The notes under the pieces were generated by a model. That model had not been told where the DNA came from. It saw only the letters and a list, made by a program, of their open reading frames with translations, and made no database searches. Shown here piece by piece: positions 1-5,977 of a stretch of DNA of 11,072 nt. The stretch is from contig CAISTO010000345.1 in the NCBI GenBank assembly GCA_903888395.1, forward strand, positions 1-11,072. The letters run 5' to 3'. Both the position numbers and the translations under genes were made by a program. The stretch comes from an uncultured Bacteroidota bacterium (GTDB lineage: Bacteria; Bacteroidota; Bacteroidia; UKL13-3). Every line of letters starts with the position of its first letter. Within the stretch, counting starts at the first letter, position 1.

Positions 1-1
1 A

Positions 2-511
2 GGTAATGCAAAATTTTCTTGTCTTACAAATGATACATTGGTAAATTACCAATGGCAAAGTGACCTTGGGATGGGTTGGAATAATTTAAGTAATGCTGGT
101 CAATACAGTGGAACGAGAACTAACTCACTGGAAGTTACAAATGTTACTTCAACTAATAATAATCAAAAGTTCCGTTGTATTCTAAAAGGCGATTGTTTGG
201 CTGATACTTCAAAAGAGGCCACACTTAAGGTATTTGGTTTAGGTATTAAAGACGAAGTTGTTACTAAATTAAATGTGTATCCAAACCCAACAAAAGACCA
301 CATTACCATAGATAATGGTGATATCACAAAAATGTCAGGATATTCAATAAAAATATTTAATTCATTAGGTCAACAAAAATTCCAATCAGCCATTAACCAA
401 CAACAATTTACAATTGATATTACACAATGGGGTGGAAATGGTTTATATTTCTTAAACTTACTTGATGCCTATGGAAATATCATTGATGTAAAAAAGATTT
501 TGTTGAATTAA
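2..511 (+). CDS. Secreted Ig-like protein with T9SS type A sorting domain (3' end only)
   Basis: The gene enters from the left edge and is open from base 2; no start lies in the window, and the TTG at 38 is only an internal codon. The visible protein begins with an Ig/PKD-like beta-sandwich end: a Cys near the start, NYQWQ, a spaced SLEVTNVT stretch, then FRCILKGDC. This pattern is common in Bacteroidota adhesins and surface enzymes. The last ~85 residues are a type A sorting domain: LNVYPNPTKDHITI, then SIKIFNSLGQQ, then GLYFLNLLDAYGN and a basic/hydrophobic end (KKILLN). Such domains direct proteins across the outer membrane through the type IX system, where they are usually cleaved and the protein attached to the surface. 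The catalytic or adhesive part lies outside the window, so the substrate is unknown. Confidence 0.88.
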   Translation, partial: GNAKFSCLTNDTLVNYQWQSDLGMGWNNLSNAGQYSGTRTNSLEVTNVTSTNNNQKFRCILKGDCLADTSKEATLKVFGLGIKDEVVTKLNVYPNPTKDHITIDNGDITKMSGYSIKIFNSLGQQKFQSAINQQQFTIDITQWGGNGLYFLNLLDAYGNIIDVKKILLN

Positions 512-551
512 AAAGTTTCAAAATTTTATTCATTACTAGAAAATTATTTTT

Positions 552-582
552 AAAAAGGAGAGTCAAATGGCTCTCTTTTTTT
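552..582. terminator. Rho-independent terminator, probably bidirectional
   Basis: A GAGAGTC / GGCTCTC stem (one G-T pair) closes over an AAAT loop. It is flanked by five A on the left and seven T on the right. It lies about 40 bases after the stop of the T9SS protein gene. On the minus strand the same hairpin is followed by a CCTTTTTA run, so it can also end transcripts of the convergent repeat-protein gene. Confidence 0.8.
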
Positions 583-679
583 GTTAATTAAAAAAACCAA
601 GCATAAATTACAATAGCGTATTTTTCATATTTGTAAATTTATCAAGTGTTCTAACTATCAATTTCTGTAAATGAAAGCA

Positions 680-1069
680 CTACATAAAAAAATAGAAGAA
701 AATTATTATTTGCATTCGCCTAAATCCATCTGATTTTCCTATTTGGTGGCCAGAACCATCGTACAAATAATCTCCATCTAATTTCCCAATTTGACGACCT
801 GAACCGTTATAAAGATAATTAGCATCTATTTTTCCTATTTGATGTCCGGTTCCATCGTACACATAATTTCCATCCACCTTTCCTATTTGATGTCCCGAAC
901 CATCATAAATATAATTTCCTTCCACTTTTCCTATTTGCCTACCTGAACCATTATAATAATAATTACCATTTGCCTTCCCAATTTGACGGCCAGAACCATC
1001 ATACATATATTGAGCATTTGCAAAACCAACTGTTAGCAATAAAATTGTAAAAAGGATTAATTTTTTCAT
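680..1069 (-). CDS. Exported 16-residue-repeat protein (5-fold beta-flower-like)
   Basis: This 129-residue protein starts with a clear Sec signal peptide (MKK, a hydrophobic core, FANA, then Gln20). Residues 21-116 are six uninterrupted 16-residue repeats of the form Y-x-Y-(D/N)-G-(S/T)-G-(R/H)-Q-I-G-K-x-(D/E/N)-(G/A)-(N/D). The last repeat runs into RRMQ and an aromatic tail, IIIFFYFFM. Repeats with a G-x-x-IGK core after a signal peptide resemble small Bacteroidota proteins annotated as 5-fold beta-flower proteins, in which each repeat forms a short beta hairpin around an axis. That family name is from memory and not checked. No catalytic residues are evident. The export signal points to the periplasm or outer surface; the function is unknown. 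The gene stands alone with its own promoter and converges on the T9SS protein gene. Confidence 0.85.
   Translation of the reverse strand: MKKLILFTILLLTVGFANAQYMYDGSGRQIGKANGNYYYNGSGRQIGKVEGNYIYDGSGHQIGKVDGNYVYDGTGHQIGKIDANYLYNGSGRQIGKLDGDYLYDGSGHQIGKSDGFRRMQIIIFFYFFM
722..1009 (-). repeat. Six tandem 48-bp coding repeats
   Basis: The six 16-codon units of the exported repeat protein form a 48-bp period at DNA level. Neighbouring units differ mainly at synonymous sites and at a few variable codons (Arg/His at unit position 8, Asp/Asn at position 4). The repeats are in frame and coding, so they are not a CRISPR array or satellite. Such an array could gain or lose units by slippage. Confidence 0.85.
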
Positions 1070-1093
1070 TTTTCAATTAATTAATTTGTTGAA

Positions 1094-1101
1094 CAAACTT
1101 A
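1094..1101 (-). promoter_or_regulatory. Bacteroidota -7 box for the repeat protein gene
   Basis: Read on the minus strand the bases are TAAGTTTG, a full match to the Bacteroidota -7 consensus TAnnTTTG, 24 bases upstream of the ATG. No clear -33 TTG is visible at the expected distance, so the assignment rests on the -7 box alone. Confidence 0.5.
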
Positions 1102-1333
1102 TGTTTATTTTTGAATAAAATTTTAATTATAAATGATATAACCTGATTTGCAGTTGCAATAAATATAACTCAAAATGAAACTGTAATGGAAGAAATTAAA
1201 TTTATTAAAGAAGTTGTTTAAGCCTTTTTTATTTGCTCAAATGCCTACCCGTGTGAATGCTATTTTCAAATCTTATCATATGGTGGATTTAACTTTATAA
1301 TTATTAGAAATATTGAAGTGTAAATTATGTTTC
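1102..1333. other. AT-rich intergenic stretch, no convincing gene
   Basis: This stretch separates the minus-strand repeat protein from the abiE operators. It holds a short open stretch (1147-1221, 24 codons, reading FAVAINITQNE... and ending TAA) and a 19-codon ATG frame (1241-1300, MPTRVNAIF...). Neither can be assigned. Its one distinct element is the left copy of the direct repeat at 1219-1236. Confidence 0.5.
1219..1236 (+). repeat. Left copy of 18-bp direct repeat flanking the abiE cassette
   Basis: TAAGCCTTTTTTATTTGC occurs here and again at 3174-3191. Allowing one short indel on each side, similarity extends to TTG before it and CAAA after it. The right copy is the 3' arm and T-tract of the abiE terminator. 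Here there is no matching 5' arm upstream, so this copy is an orphan half-terminator. Confidence 0.6.
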
Positions 1334-1372
1334 ATAGTTTATATGTCAGCTTTATACTGACATATAAACTAT
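1334..1372. promoter_or_regulatory. Distal operator palindrome of the abiE module
   Basis: This is a perfect inverted repeat with 16-bp arms (ATAGTTTATATGTCAG and its complement) around a 7-bp centre. Its core, GTCAGCTTTATACTGACAT at 1345-1363, matches the proximal palindrome at 1422-1440 in 17 of 19 bases. AbiEi proteins are known to bind paired inverted repeats upstream of their own operon and repress it, so this is the likely distal AbiEi site. There is no T-tract and no gene ends just before it, so it is not a terminator. Confidence 0.7.
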
Positions 1373-1403
1373 AAAATATAATTTATTATGCTGAAGTTAA
1401 ATT

Positions 1404-1411
1404 ATATTTTG
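1404..1411 (+). promoter_or_regulatory. Possible abiE promoter -7 region
   Basis: An ATATTTTG run lies between the two operators, followed by GTATCATTGCA. The same TTTTGTAT-x-ATTGCA layout precedes kynU. It matches only the TTTG half of TAnnTTTG, so this is a weak call supported mainly by its position. Confidence 0.3.
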
Positions 1412-1421
1412 TATCATTGCA

Positions 1422-1440
1422 GTCAGGTTTATCCTGACAT
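1422..1440. promoter_or_regulatory. Proximal operator palindrome of the abiE module
   Basis: GTCAGG-TTTAT-CCTGAC forms 6-bp perfect arms, followed by AT. The 19-base block differs from the distal operator core at only two positions, and these two changes (C to G and A to C) lengthen the local palindrome by one pair. It ends seven bases before the chosen antitoxin ATG at 1448, where bound protein would block transcription or initiation. Confidence 0.65.
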
Positions 1441-1447
1441 TATTACT

Positions 1448-2269
1448 ATGAAAAGTAAAAATATATCAACACAATCCAGTGAACTGTTAACTTATTTCTT
1501 TGGGAAAAATAAAGCATGTTTTGGTTATCATGATGCTTTTAAGGCAATGCCATCAGTAAAGAAAAGTACACTAAGAGAATTACTAAGTGACATGACAAAA
1601 CGTGGACTTTTGATGAGATTGAAAAACGGAATTTATTACGTTATTCCTTACGAAGCGGATGCTGAAAAATTTATGCCCGATTGGCATTTGATAGCAGAAA
1701 ACTTAGTTAATGATGCCCAATACTATATTGCTTATTATTCAGCTTTGCATATTCATAATCTAATTACCCAGCCATCTTTAAAAGAACAAATTGTGGTTTC
1801 AAAACAAATTCGTCCATCAGAAATAAAAATAAAAAATATACCATTTCAATACATTTATCACAACGAAAAACACTTTTTTGGTGCAAAGAAAATATGGATT
1901 GACAGTTTCAATAAAGTGCTGTGTTCTGATTTAGAAAAAACAATTATAGATTGCTTGTACAAACCAGATTATGCTGGTGGAATAGTAGAAATTGCTAAAG
2001 CAATATACACTTCAAAAGATATAATTAAATTCGATATACTGCTTGATTATGTGAAAAAATTTGACTCTCAGGCAGTGGTAAAACGTTTAGGATTTTTACT
2101 TGAACTTCTCGAAATTAAATCGGAAATTATAAACGATTTGCAAAAATTAAAAACGGCTTCTTATATCGTGCTCGACACCAAATTACCAATGAATGGAAAA
2201 CACAACAAACGTTGGAGTATTCAGCAAAATTTGGATACTAATACCATTAAATCTGCTATTTACACATGA
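1448..2269 (+). CDS. AbiEi-family antitoxin and autorepressor (type IV toxin-antitoxin)
   Basis: This 273-residue protein has a winged helix-turn-helix in about residues 10-68: ELLTYFFGKNKACFGYHDA, then a recognition helix region STLRELLSDMTKRGLLMRLKNGIYYV. An AbiEi-type C-terminal domain follows (YIAYYSALHIHNL, then SDLEKTIIDCLYKPDYAGGIVEIAKA), a block typical of these proteins. AbiEi neutralises the AbiEii nucleotidyltransferase without needing a stable complex, and represses its own operon through the winged helix. The start at 1448 is preferred over the in-frame ATG at 1388, because the earlier start would place the proximal operator inside the coding region and add 20 residues unlike the family. 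The stop overlaps the toxin start by four bases (ATGA), so the two are translationally coupled. No lesion is visible, so the antitoxin is probably still made. Confidence 0.85.
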   Translation: MKSKNISTQSSELLTYFFGKNKACFGYHDAFKAMPSVKKSTLRELLSDMTKRGLLMRLKNGIYYVIPYEADAEKFMPDWHLIAENLVNDAQYYIAYYSALHIHNLITQPSLKEQIVVSKQIRPSEIKIKNIPFQYIYHNEKHFFGAKKIWIDSFNKVLCSDLEKTIIDCLYKPDYAGGIVEIAKAIYTSKDIIKFDILLDYVKKFDSQAVVKRLGFLLELLEIKSEIINDLQKLKTASYIVLDTKLPMNGKHNKRWSIQQNLDTNTIKSAIYT

Positions 2270-2778
2270 TTAAACAAGGAGAAATACAACAAAAAGCAAG
2301 ACAAGTTGGAGTTCGTGACCAACAGATTGAAAAAGATTATATTCTTTCATGGATATTATGTGGTATTGCAAAACATGAACAGCTATCAAAAATTATTGTG
2401 TTCAAAGGAGGAACTGTTTTAAAGAAAATTTATTTTGAATATTATCGATTTTCGGAGGACTTAGATTTTACTTTATTAAATGTTGGCATTTCAAATGAAC
2501 AAATTTTTGAATGGTTCAAGGAAACATTTGCATTCATTTTAGAAGAGGCTAATATTCCATTAGAAATTATTGATCCCGATAGCTCCAGTCGGGGTGAAAA
2601 CGAAGATAGCAGCATTAACTTTTACATTAGTTATATTGGTCCACTTGGTGGGCAAGGAAATAACAAAAGCGTCAAGATTGACATTTCGAGAAATGAACAA
2701 TTGGTATTTGAACCAGTAATGAAAGCAGTTTTCATTGGTTATTCAGATTTGGAAGATCACCAGCTTTGCTGTTATTAA
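2266..2778 (+). CDS. AbiEii/AbiGii-type nucleotidyltransferase toxin, N-terminal part cut by an in-frame TAA
   Basis: The 170 residues contain the core of the DNA polymerase beta-like nucleotidyltransferase fold: FKGGT at 46-50, RFSEDLDF at 61-68 with the paired acidic residues that bind metal, and KIDIS at 137-141 as a probable third strand with an acidic residue. AbiEii toxins transfer nucleotides (GTP-binding was shown for AbiEii; related MenT toxins modify tRNA ends) and stop growth. The reading frame meets TAA at 2776-2778, after DLEDHQLCCY. It then continues open in the same frame for 102 codons with the conserved C-terminal block. Family members usually read Ser-Leu-Glu-Glu here, so one C-to-A change (TCA to TAA) explains the stop. 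Without the last block this fragment is probably not a working toxin, unless readthrough occurs. Confidence 0.85.
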   Translation: MIKQGEIQQKARQVGVRDQQIEKDYILSWILCGIAKHEQLSKIIVFKGGTVLKKIYFEYYRFSEDLDFTLLNVGISNEQIFEWFKETFAFILEEANIPLEIIDPDSSSRGENEDSSINFYISYIGPLGGQGNNKSVKIDISRNEQLVFEPVMKAVFIGYSDLEDHQLCCY

Positions 2779-3087
2779 TTGGAAGAAGTATTGGTTGAAA
2801 AAATGCGTTCAGTCATGCAAAGAATGCAAGCCCGTGATTTTTACGATATATGGTTTTTATTGGAACAACATGGAATGAAGCTTGAGTTCTTTTGGAACGA
2901 GTTTGAAAGTAAATGTAAAAATAAAGAATTGAATCACTTGGATTTTAATAAGAAATTATCCGAAAGATTGCCGCAATACAAAGGTCGTTGGATAAGTTCA
3001 ATGAGAAATCAAATAAAAGAATTACCAGACTTTGATCAGGTAGAAAGAGAAGTGCAAAGACATGTAAAGAAACTAAATATAAAATGA
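2779..3087 (+). pseudogene. C-terminal remainder of the AbiEii toxin, after the in-frame stop
   Basis: It is directly in frame with the preceding fragment. Together, with the stop read as one residue, they give 273 codons, a normal AbiEii length. The block LEEVLVEKMRSVMQRMQARDFYDIWFLLE carries the conserved EE-x4-EK-x-R and R-x3-RD-x2-D pattern of the toxin's last motifs. Possible restarts are the TTG at 2779 and the ATG at 2803, but neither would give a protein with the nucleotidyltransferase core. The frame is otherwise intact and conserved in character, so the nonsense change is recent, or it is a sequencing or assembly error, or it is suppressed. Confidence 0.8.
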
Positions 3088-3148
3088 ACGTTCAAAATTT
3101 GATAATTTAAGGTTTGATTGGTGTTCTTTGTCCCCCACCAATAAAATC

Positions 3149-3185
3149 AAAGGCTTACAAGTTTTATAACTTGTAAGCCTTTTTT
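3149..3185 (+). terminator. Strong terminator of the abiE module
   Basis: A perfect 15-bp stem (AAAGGCTTACAAGTT and its complement) closes over a TTAT loop. Its right arm ends in TTT and a further TTT follows. It lies 61 bases after the toxin stop and isolates the cassette from the FemAB-like gene. Its 3' arm forms the right copy of the direct repeat. Confidence 0.88.
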
Positions 3186-3191
3186 ATTTGC
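3174..3191 (+). repeat. Right copy of 18-bp direct repeat flanking the abiE cassette
   Basis: TAAGCCTTTTTTATTTGC is identical to 1219-1236. It is made up of the end of the terminator's right arm, its T-tract and six further bases. The distance between copies is 1955 bp and encloses both operators, both genes and the terminator stem. Confidence 0.6.
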
Positions 3192-3251
3192 CAAAAATTT
3201 ACAAAATTTACTTTAAATCAAAAAAATAAGTGTTTCTAACTAACATTCTTG

Positions 3252-3259
3252 TATTTTTG
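3252..3259 (+). promoter_or_regulatory. Bacteroidota -7 box for the FemAB-like gene
   Basis: TATTTTTG matches TAnnTTTG in full. Only 14 bases separate it from the proposed TTG start at 3274, so the transcript would have a very short leader or none. It is the only promoter-like box between the upstream terminator and the gene. Confidence 0.5.
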
Positions 3260-3273
3260 TCATTACATATAAT

Positions 3274-4170
3274 TTGATCACTTACTTAAAACATACTGAA
3301 ATAAATAAATTCAAATGGGATGCCTGCATAGCCAAAGCTAGCAATTCATTGGTGTATGCGTTTTCGTGGTATTTAGACGTGGTAAGCCCCAATTGGGATG
3401 CTTTAGTTTTAAATGATTATGAGGCTATCATGCCCATCACACATCGAAGAAAATATTTTATTTCTTATTTGTTTCAACCATTTTTTACGCAGCAATTAGG
3501 GGTTTTTTCTCGTTTAGAAACACCTGATTTTATAGTACAAAAATTCATAGATGCCATTCCTTCCAAATATAAATTTATTGATATTAACTTCAATGAAGAC
3601 AATAATGCGAAAGGTTTAATAGAAAAGAAAAATTTTATTCTGCCAATTGACGAAACGTATGCCGATTTATTTGCGGCCTATAAAGGGCAAGCAAAAAGAA
3701 ATATAAAAAAAGCAAAAGAGCAAAATTTATACTTACAAGTTTTGCCTTATAAGCAATCTGTTGATTTTTATGTGAAGCACAAAGGCGCAGCTACAAAAGG
3801 GGTTACAGCAAAAGATTATTTAATGTTAAAGCAGCTTTACAAAATTTGTAACAAACAAAATATGCTCCTATCAATGGGTGTTTTTAGCAAACAATTTGGT
3901 TTAGTGGCAACTGGTGTTTTTATCATCAATGAGGATAGAGTTATTTTTCATTTGGGTACTTCTGACAGTAAAGGAAAAGAAATTGGAGCCATGCATTTTT
4001 TAATGGATGGTGTCATTGCTCAGTTAGCAGGAAAAAATAGTTTTATAGATTTTGAAGGTTCCGAAAAAGAAGGAATTGCGCGTTTCTATAAATCATTTGG
4101 TGCTTTTAAAAGACCTTATTTTAAATACAAAACAAACACATTACCAAAAATATTAGCTTGGTTAAAATAA
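3274..4170 (+). CDS. FemAB/GNAT-fold acyl- or aminoacyltransferase-like protein
   Basis: This 298-residue protein has the layout of FemAB/FemX-like double-GNAT transferases. A first half ends in the Bacteroidota-typical VYAFSWYLDVVSPNWDALV and QQLGVF segments. A basic linker follows (YKGQAKRNIKKAKEQNL, 136-152), then a second GNAT half ending in IDFEGSEKEGIARFYKSFGA (258-277), the family's most conserved block. FemAB proteins add amino acids from tRNA to peptidoglycan bridges, while related proteins use acyl-CoA; the substrate here cannot be told. The TTG at 3274 is chosen because no ATG occurs in frame before residue 53 and a stop lies just upstream (3241-3243). The gene overlaps the lipoprotein gene by one base (TAATG), suggesting an operon. 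Confidence 0.75.
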   Translation: MITYLKHTEINKFKWDACIAKASNSLVYAFSWYLDVVSPNWDALVLNDYEAIMPITHRRKYFISYLFQPFFTQQLGVFSRLETPDFIVQKFIDAIPSKYKFIDINFNEDNNAKGLIEKKNFILPIDETYADLFAAYKGQAKRNIKKAKEQNLYLQVLPYKQSVDFYVKHKGAATKGVTAKDYLMLKQLYKICNKQNMLLSMGVFSKQFGLVATGVFIINEDRVIFHLGTSDSKGKEIGAMHFLMDGVIAQLAGKNSFIDFEGSEKEGIARFYKSFGAFKRPYFKYKTNTLPKILAWLK

Positions 4171-4634
4171 TGAAACGTATAAATATATTTATCATCATTG
4201 GAATTATTTTAATTGCAGCATGCGAAAAAGATAAAAGTGCAACTCAAAACACTGACTTTTTTCCACCTGTTAACTTCGATATCAATGTAAATTTGGTTTT
4301 GCCCGATGCCGCTCCATTGCAATATCAAGGTGGATTTATTTATAGAGATGGACAAGGAGTAGGCTATAAAGGAATTATTATTTACAATAATTTTGATGAC
4401 TATTTAGCTTTTGATAGGGCATGTCCTTACAAAGTTGATAGTACTTGTAGTCGAATTTTTATGGCAAATAACAATTCAAATTTCCAATGCGGAAGTGGTA
4501 CAAACCGTTGCTGCGCAAGTGAGTTTTTTTTAAGTACGGGAACCGTAAGTAAAGGTCCTGCAGATAGACCACTACGTCAATATTACGTAAGCAAAAATGG
4601 AAATTATTTAAGGGTTACAAGCTTTCCACAGTAA
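4170..4634 (+). CDS. Surface-type lipoprotein with degenerate Rieske-like domain
   Basis: The ATG at 4170, overlapping the previous stop, gives 154 residues. The signal peptide ends in a lipobox (LIAAC, Cys18). The residues after the Cys, E-K-D, resemble the Lys-acidic export signal that sends Bacteroidota lipoproteins to the cell surface. The rest follows the order of small Bacteroidota Rieske-like lipoproteins: YLAFDRACPY, a CSRI segment, a CCASEF turn, then GTVSKGPADRPLRQYYV. True Rieske proteins use C-x-H and C-x2-H to bind a 2Fe-2S cluster; this protein has six Cys after the lipid anchor but no His at these places, so a cluster of that type is unlikely. Disulfides or another metal site are possible. 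The function is unknown. Confidence 0.7.
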   Translation: MKRINIFIIIGIILIAACEKDKSATQNTDFFPPVNFDINVNLVLPDAAPLQYQGGFIYRDGQGVGYKGIIIYNNFDDYLAFDRACPYKVDSTCSRIFMANNNSNFQCGSGTNRCCASEFFLSTGTVSKGPADRPLRQYYVSKNGNYLRVTSFPQ

Positions 4635-4698
4635 TTTATTTTTAGAAAATTATTTTAAAGCAAGGTCTAATCACGGTTTACATTATGGTTTAAAAATT

Positions 4699-4706
4699 TG
4701 TTTTTG
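4699..4706 (+). promoter_or_regulatory. Probable -7 box for the kynU gene run
   Basis: TGTTTTTG matches TAnnTTTG in all but one base and is followed by TATTATTGCAC and the ATG at 4718. The eleven-base spacing implies a nearly leaderless mRNA. This would drive the five-gene run from kynU to menE. Confidence 0.4.
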
Positions 4707-4717
4707 TATTATTGCAC

Positions 4718-5977
4718 ATGCAATTTGAAAACACCTTAAGCTTTGCTCAAAACCTTGATGCAAATGATAAACTAGCACATTTTAAAAATCAATTTCATTT
4801 GTTAACCAATAACAATAAACATGTTGTTTATTTATGCGGGAATTCTTTGGGATTACAGCCTAAATCAGCACGTTTGGCGGTGGAACAGGAGTTTAGTGAT
4901 TGGGCTAAAATGGGAGTGGAAGGTCATTTTAACGCTAAAAATCCATGGCTTGGATACCATCATTTTTTAACTGAAAATGCAGCAAAATTGGTGGGGGCAA
5001 AACCAATTGAAGTGGTTGTTATGAATAATTTAACGGTAAACTTGCACTTAATGATGGTAAGTTTTTATCAGCCAACTGCTACTCGTTATAAAATTATTAT
5101 GGAAGCTGCTGCTTTTCCTAGTGATTTATATGCCATGGAAACGCAAGTAAAACACCATCATTTAAATCCAGAAAATGCCATTATAGAACTTAAACCAAGA
5201 GCTGGCGAACATACTTTAAGAACAGAAGATATTATTGATACCATCAATGCAAATTCTGATAGTTTGGCATTGGTGATGTTAGGTGGCGTAAATTATTACA
5301 CCGGACAGGCTTTTAACATGAAAGCAATTAGTAAAGCAGCACATGAAGTTGGTGCTTTTGCTGGTTTTGATTTGGCGCATGCCGCTGGCAATTTGCATTT
5401 GCAATTACATGATTGGGAAGTAGATTTTGCGGTTTGGTGTACTTACAAATATTTAAACAGTGGACCAGGTGGAACAAGTGGTGTTTTTGTTCACGAAAAA
5501 CATGCTAATTCTGAAATGAATCGTTTTGCAGGCTGGTGGGGACATGATGAAGGCGAACGTTTTCAAATGAAAAAAGGATTTAAACCCATTGCAGGTGCGC
5601 AAGGTTGGCAATTAAGTAATGCACAAATATTTCCAATGGCCATTCATAAAGCATCGCTTCAAATGTTTGCCGAAGCTGGAATAGAAAATTTAAGGGCAAA
5701 AAGTGAATTGCTAACTGCTTATTTAGAATATATTTTAAATAATTTTACCGAATACTTAACTGTAATTACTCCTAAAAATAAAGAGGAAAGAGGTTGTCAA
5801 CTTTCAATTATTGTGAAAGAAAATGGCAAGCAATTATTCGACTTTTTAGAAAGCGAAAATATTATGCCCGATTGGCGCGAACCTGATGTAATTCGGATGA
5901 GTCCGGTGCCTATGTATAATTCTTTTGAAGATGTATTTTTAATTGGTCAAGCTTTAAATAAATATTTTAGTAAATGA
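4718..5977 (+). CDS. kynU: Kynureninase
   Basis: This PLP-dependent enzyme cleaves L-kynurenine to anthranilate plus alanine, or 3-hydroxykynurenine to 3-hydroxyanthranilate. The latter step belongs to the tryptophan-to-NAD pathway. Numbering from the ATG at 4718 (419 residues), the family blocks are YLCGNSLGLQP (~38-48), NPWLGYHH (75-82), EAAAFPSD (129-136), the cofactor-binding GFDLAHAAGN (216-225), and WCTYKYLNSGPGG (240-252) with the Schiff-base lysine at 244. The later RFAGWWGH and GAQGWQLSNAQIF blocks are also typical. Length and motif order are those of complete kynureninases. The ATG at 4718 is preferred to the TTG at 4712 because the promoter box leaves little room. It overlaps the next gene by four bases (ATGA). 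Confidence 0.95.
   Translation: MQFENTLSFAQNLDANDKLAHFKNQFHLLTNNNKHVVYLCGNSLGLQPKSARLAVEQEFSDWAKMGVEGHFNAKNPWLGYHHFLTENAAKLVGAKPIEVVVMNNLTVNLHLMMVSFYQPTATRYKIIMEAAAFPSDLYAMETQVKHHHLNPENAIIELKPRAGEHTLRTEDIIDTINANSDSLALVMLGGVNYYTGQAFNMKAISKAAHEVGAFAGFDLAHAAGNLHLQLHDWEVDFAVWCTYKYLNSGPGGTSGVFVHEKHANSEMNRFAGWWGHDEGERFQMKKGFKPIAGAQGWQLSNAQIFPMAIHKASLQMFAEAGIENLRAKSELLTAYLEYILNNFTEYLTVITPKNKEERGCQLSIIVKENGKQLFDFLESENIMPDWREPDVIRMSPVPMYNSFEDVFLIGQALNKYFSK

Noticed and set aside
722..1009. Possible CRISPR or satellite array (regular 48-bp period)
   Set aside because: The repeats are adjacent, have no spacers and translate in frame into the exported repeat protein.
1147..1300. Two tiny plus-strand frames (1147-1221 and 1241-1300)
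   Set aside because: They are 24 and 19 codons long, with no recognisable domain or promoter. The first may be a remnant of a gene end beside the direct repeat, but this cannot be supported.
1388..1447. Upstream in-frame ATG as start of the AbiEi gene
   Set aside because: It would place the proximal operator palindrome inside the coding region and add 20 residues with no family-like features; the ATG at 1448 directly follows the operator.
3111..3140. tRNA 3'-end look-alike (GGTTTGATT ... TCCCCCACCA) at the right side of the abiE cassette
   Set aside because: No T-stem can be formed and no matching GGGGGAC acceptor strand or anticodon arm lies upstream. It may be a decayed att fragment, but the CCA-like end alone is weak.
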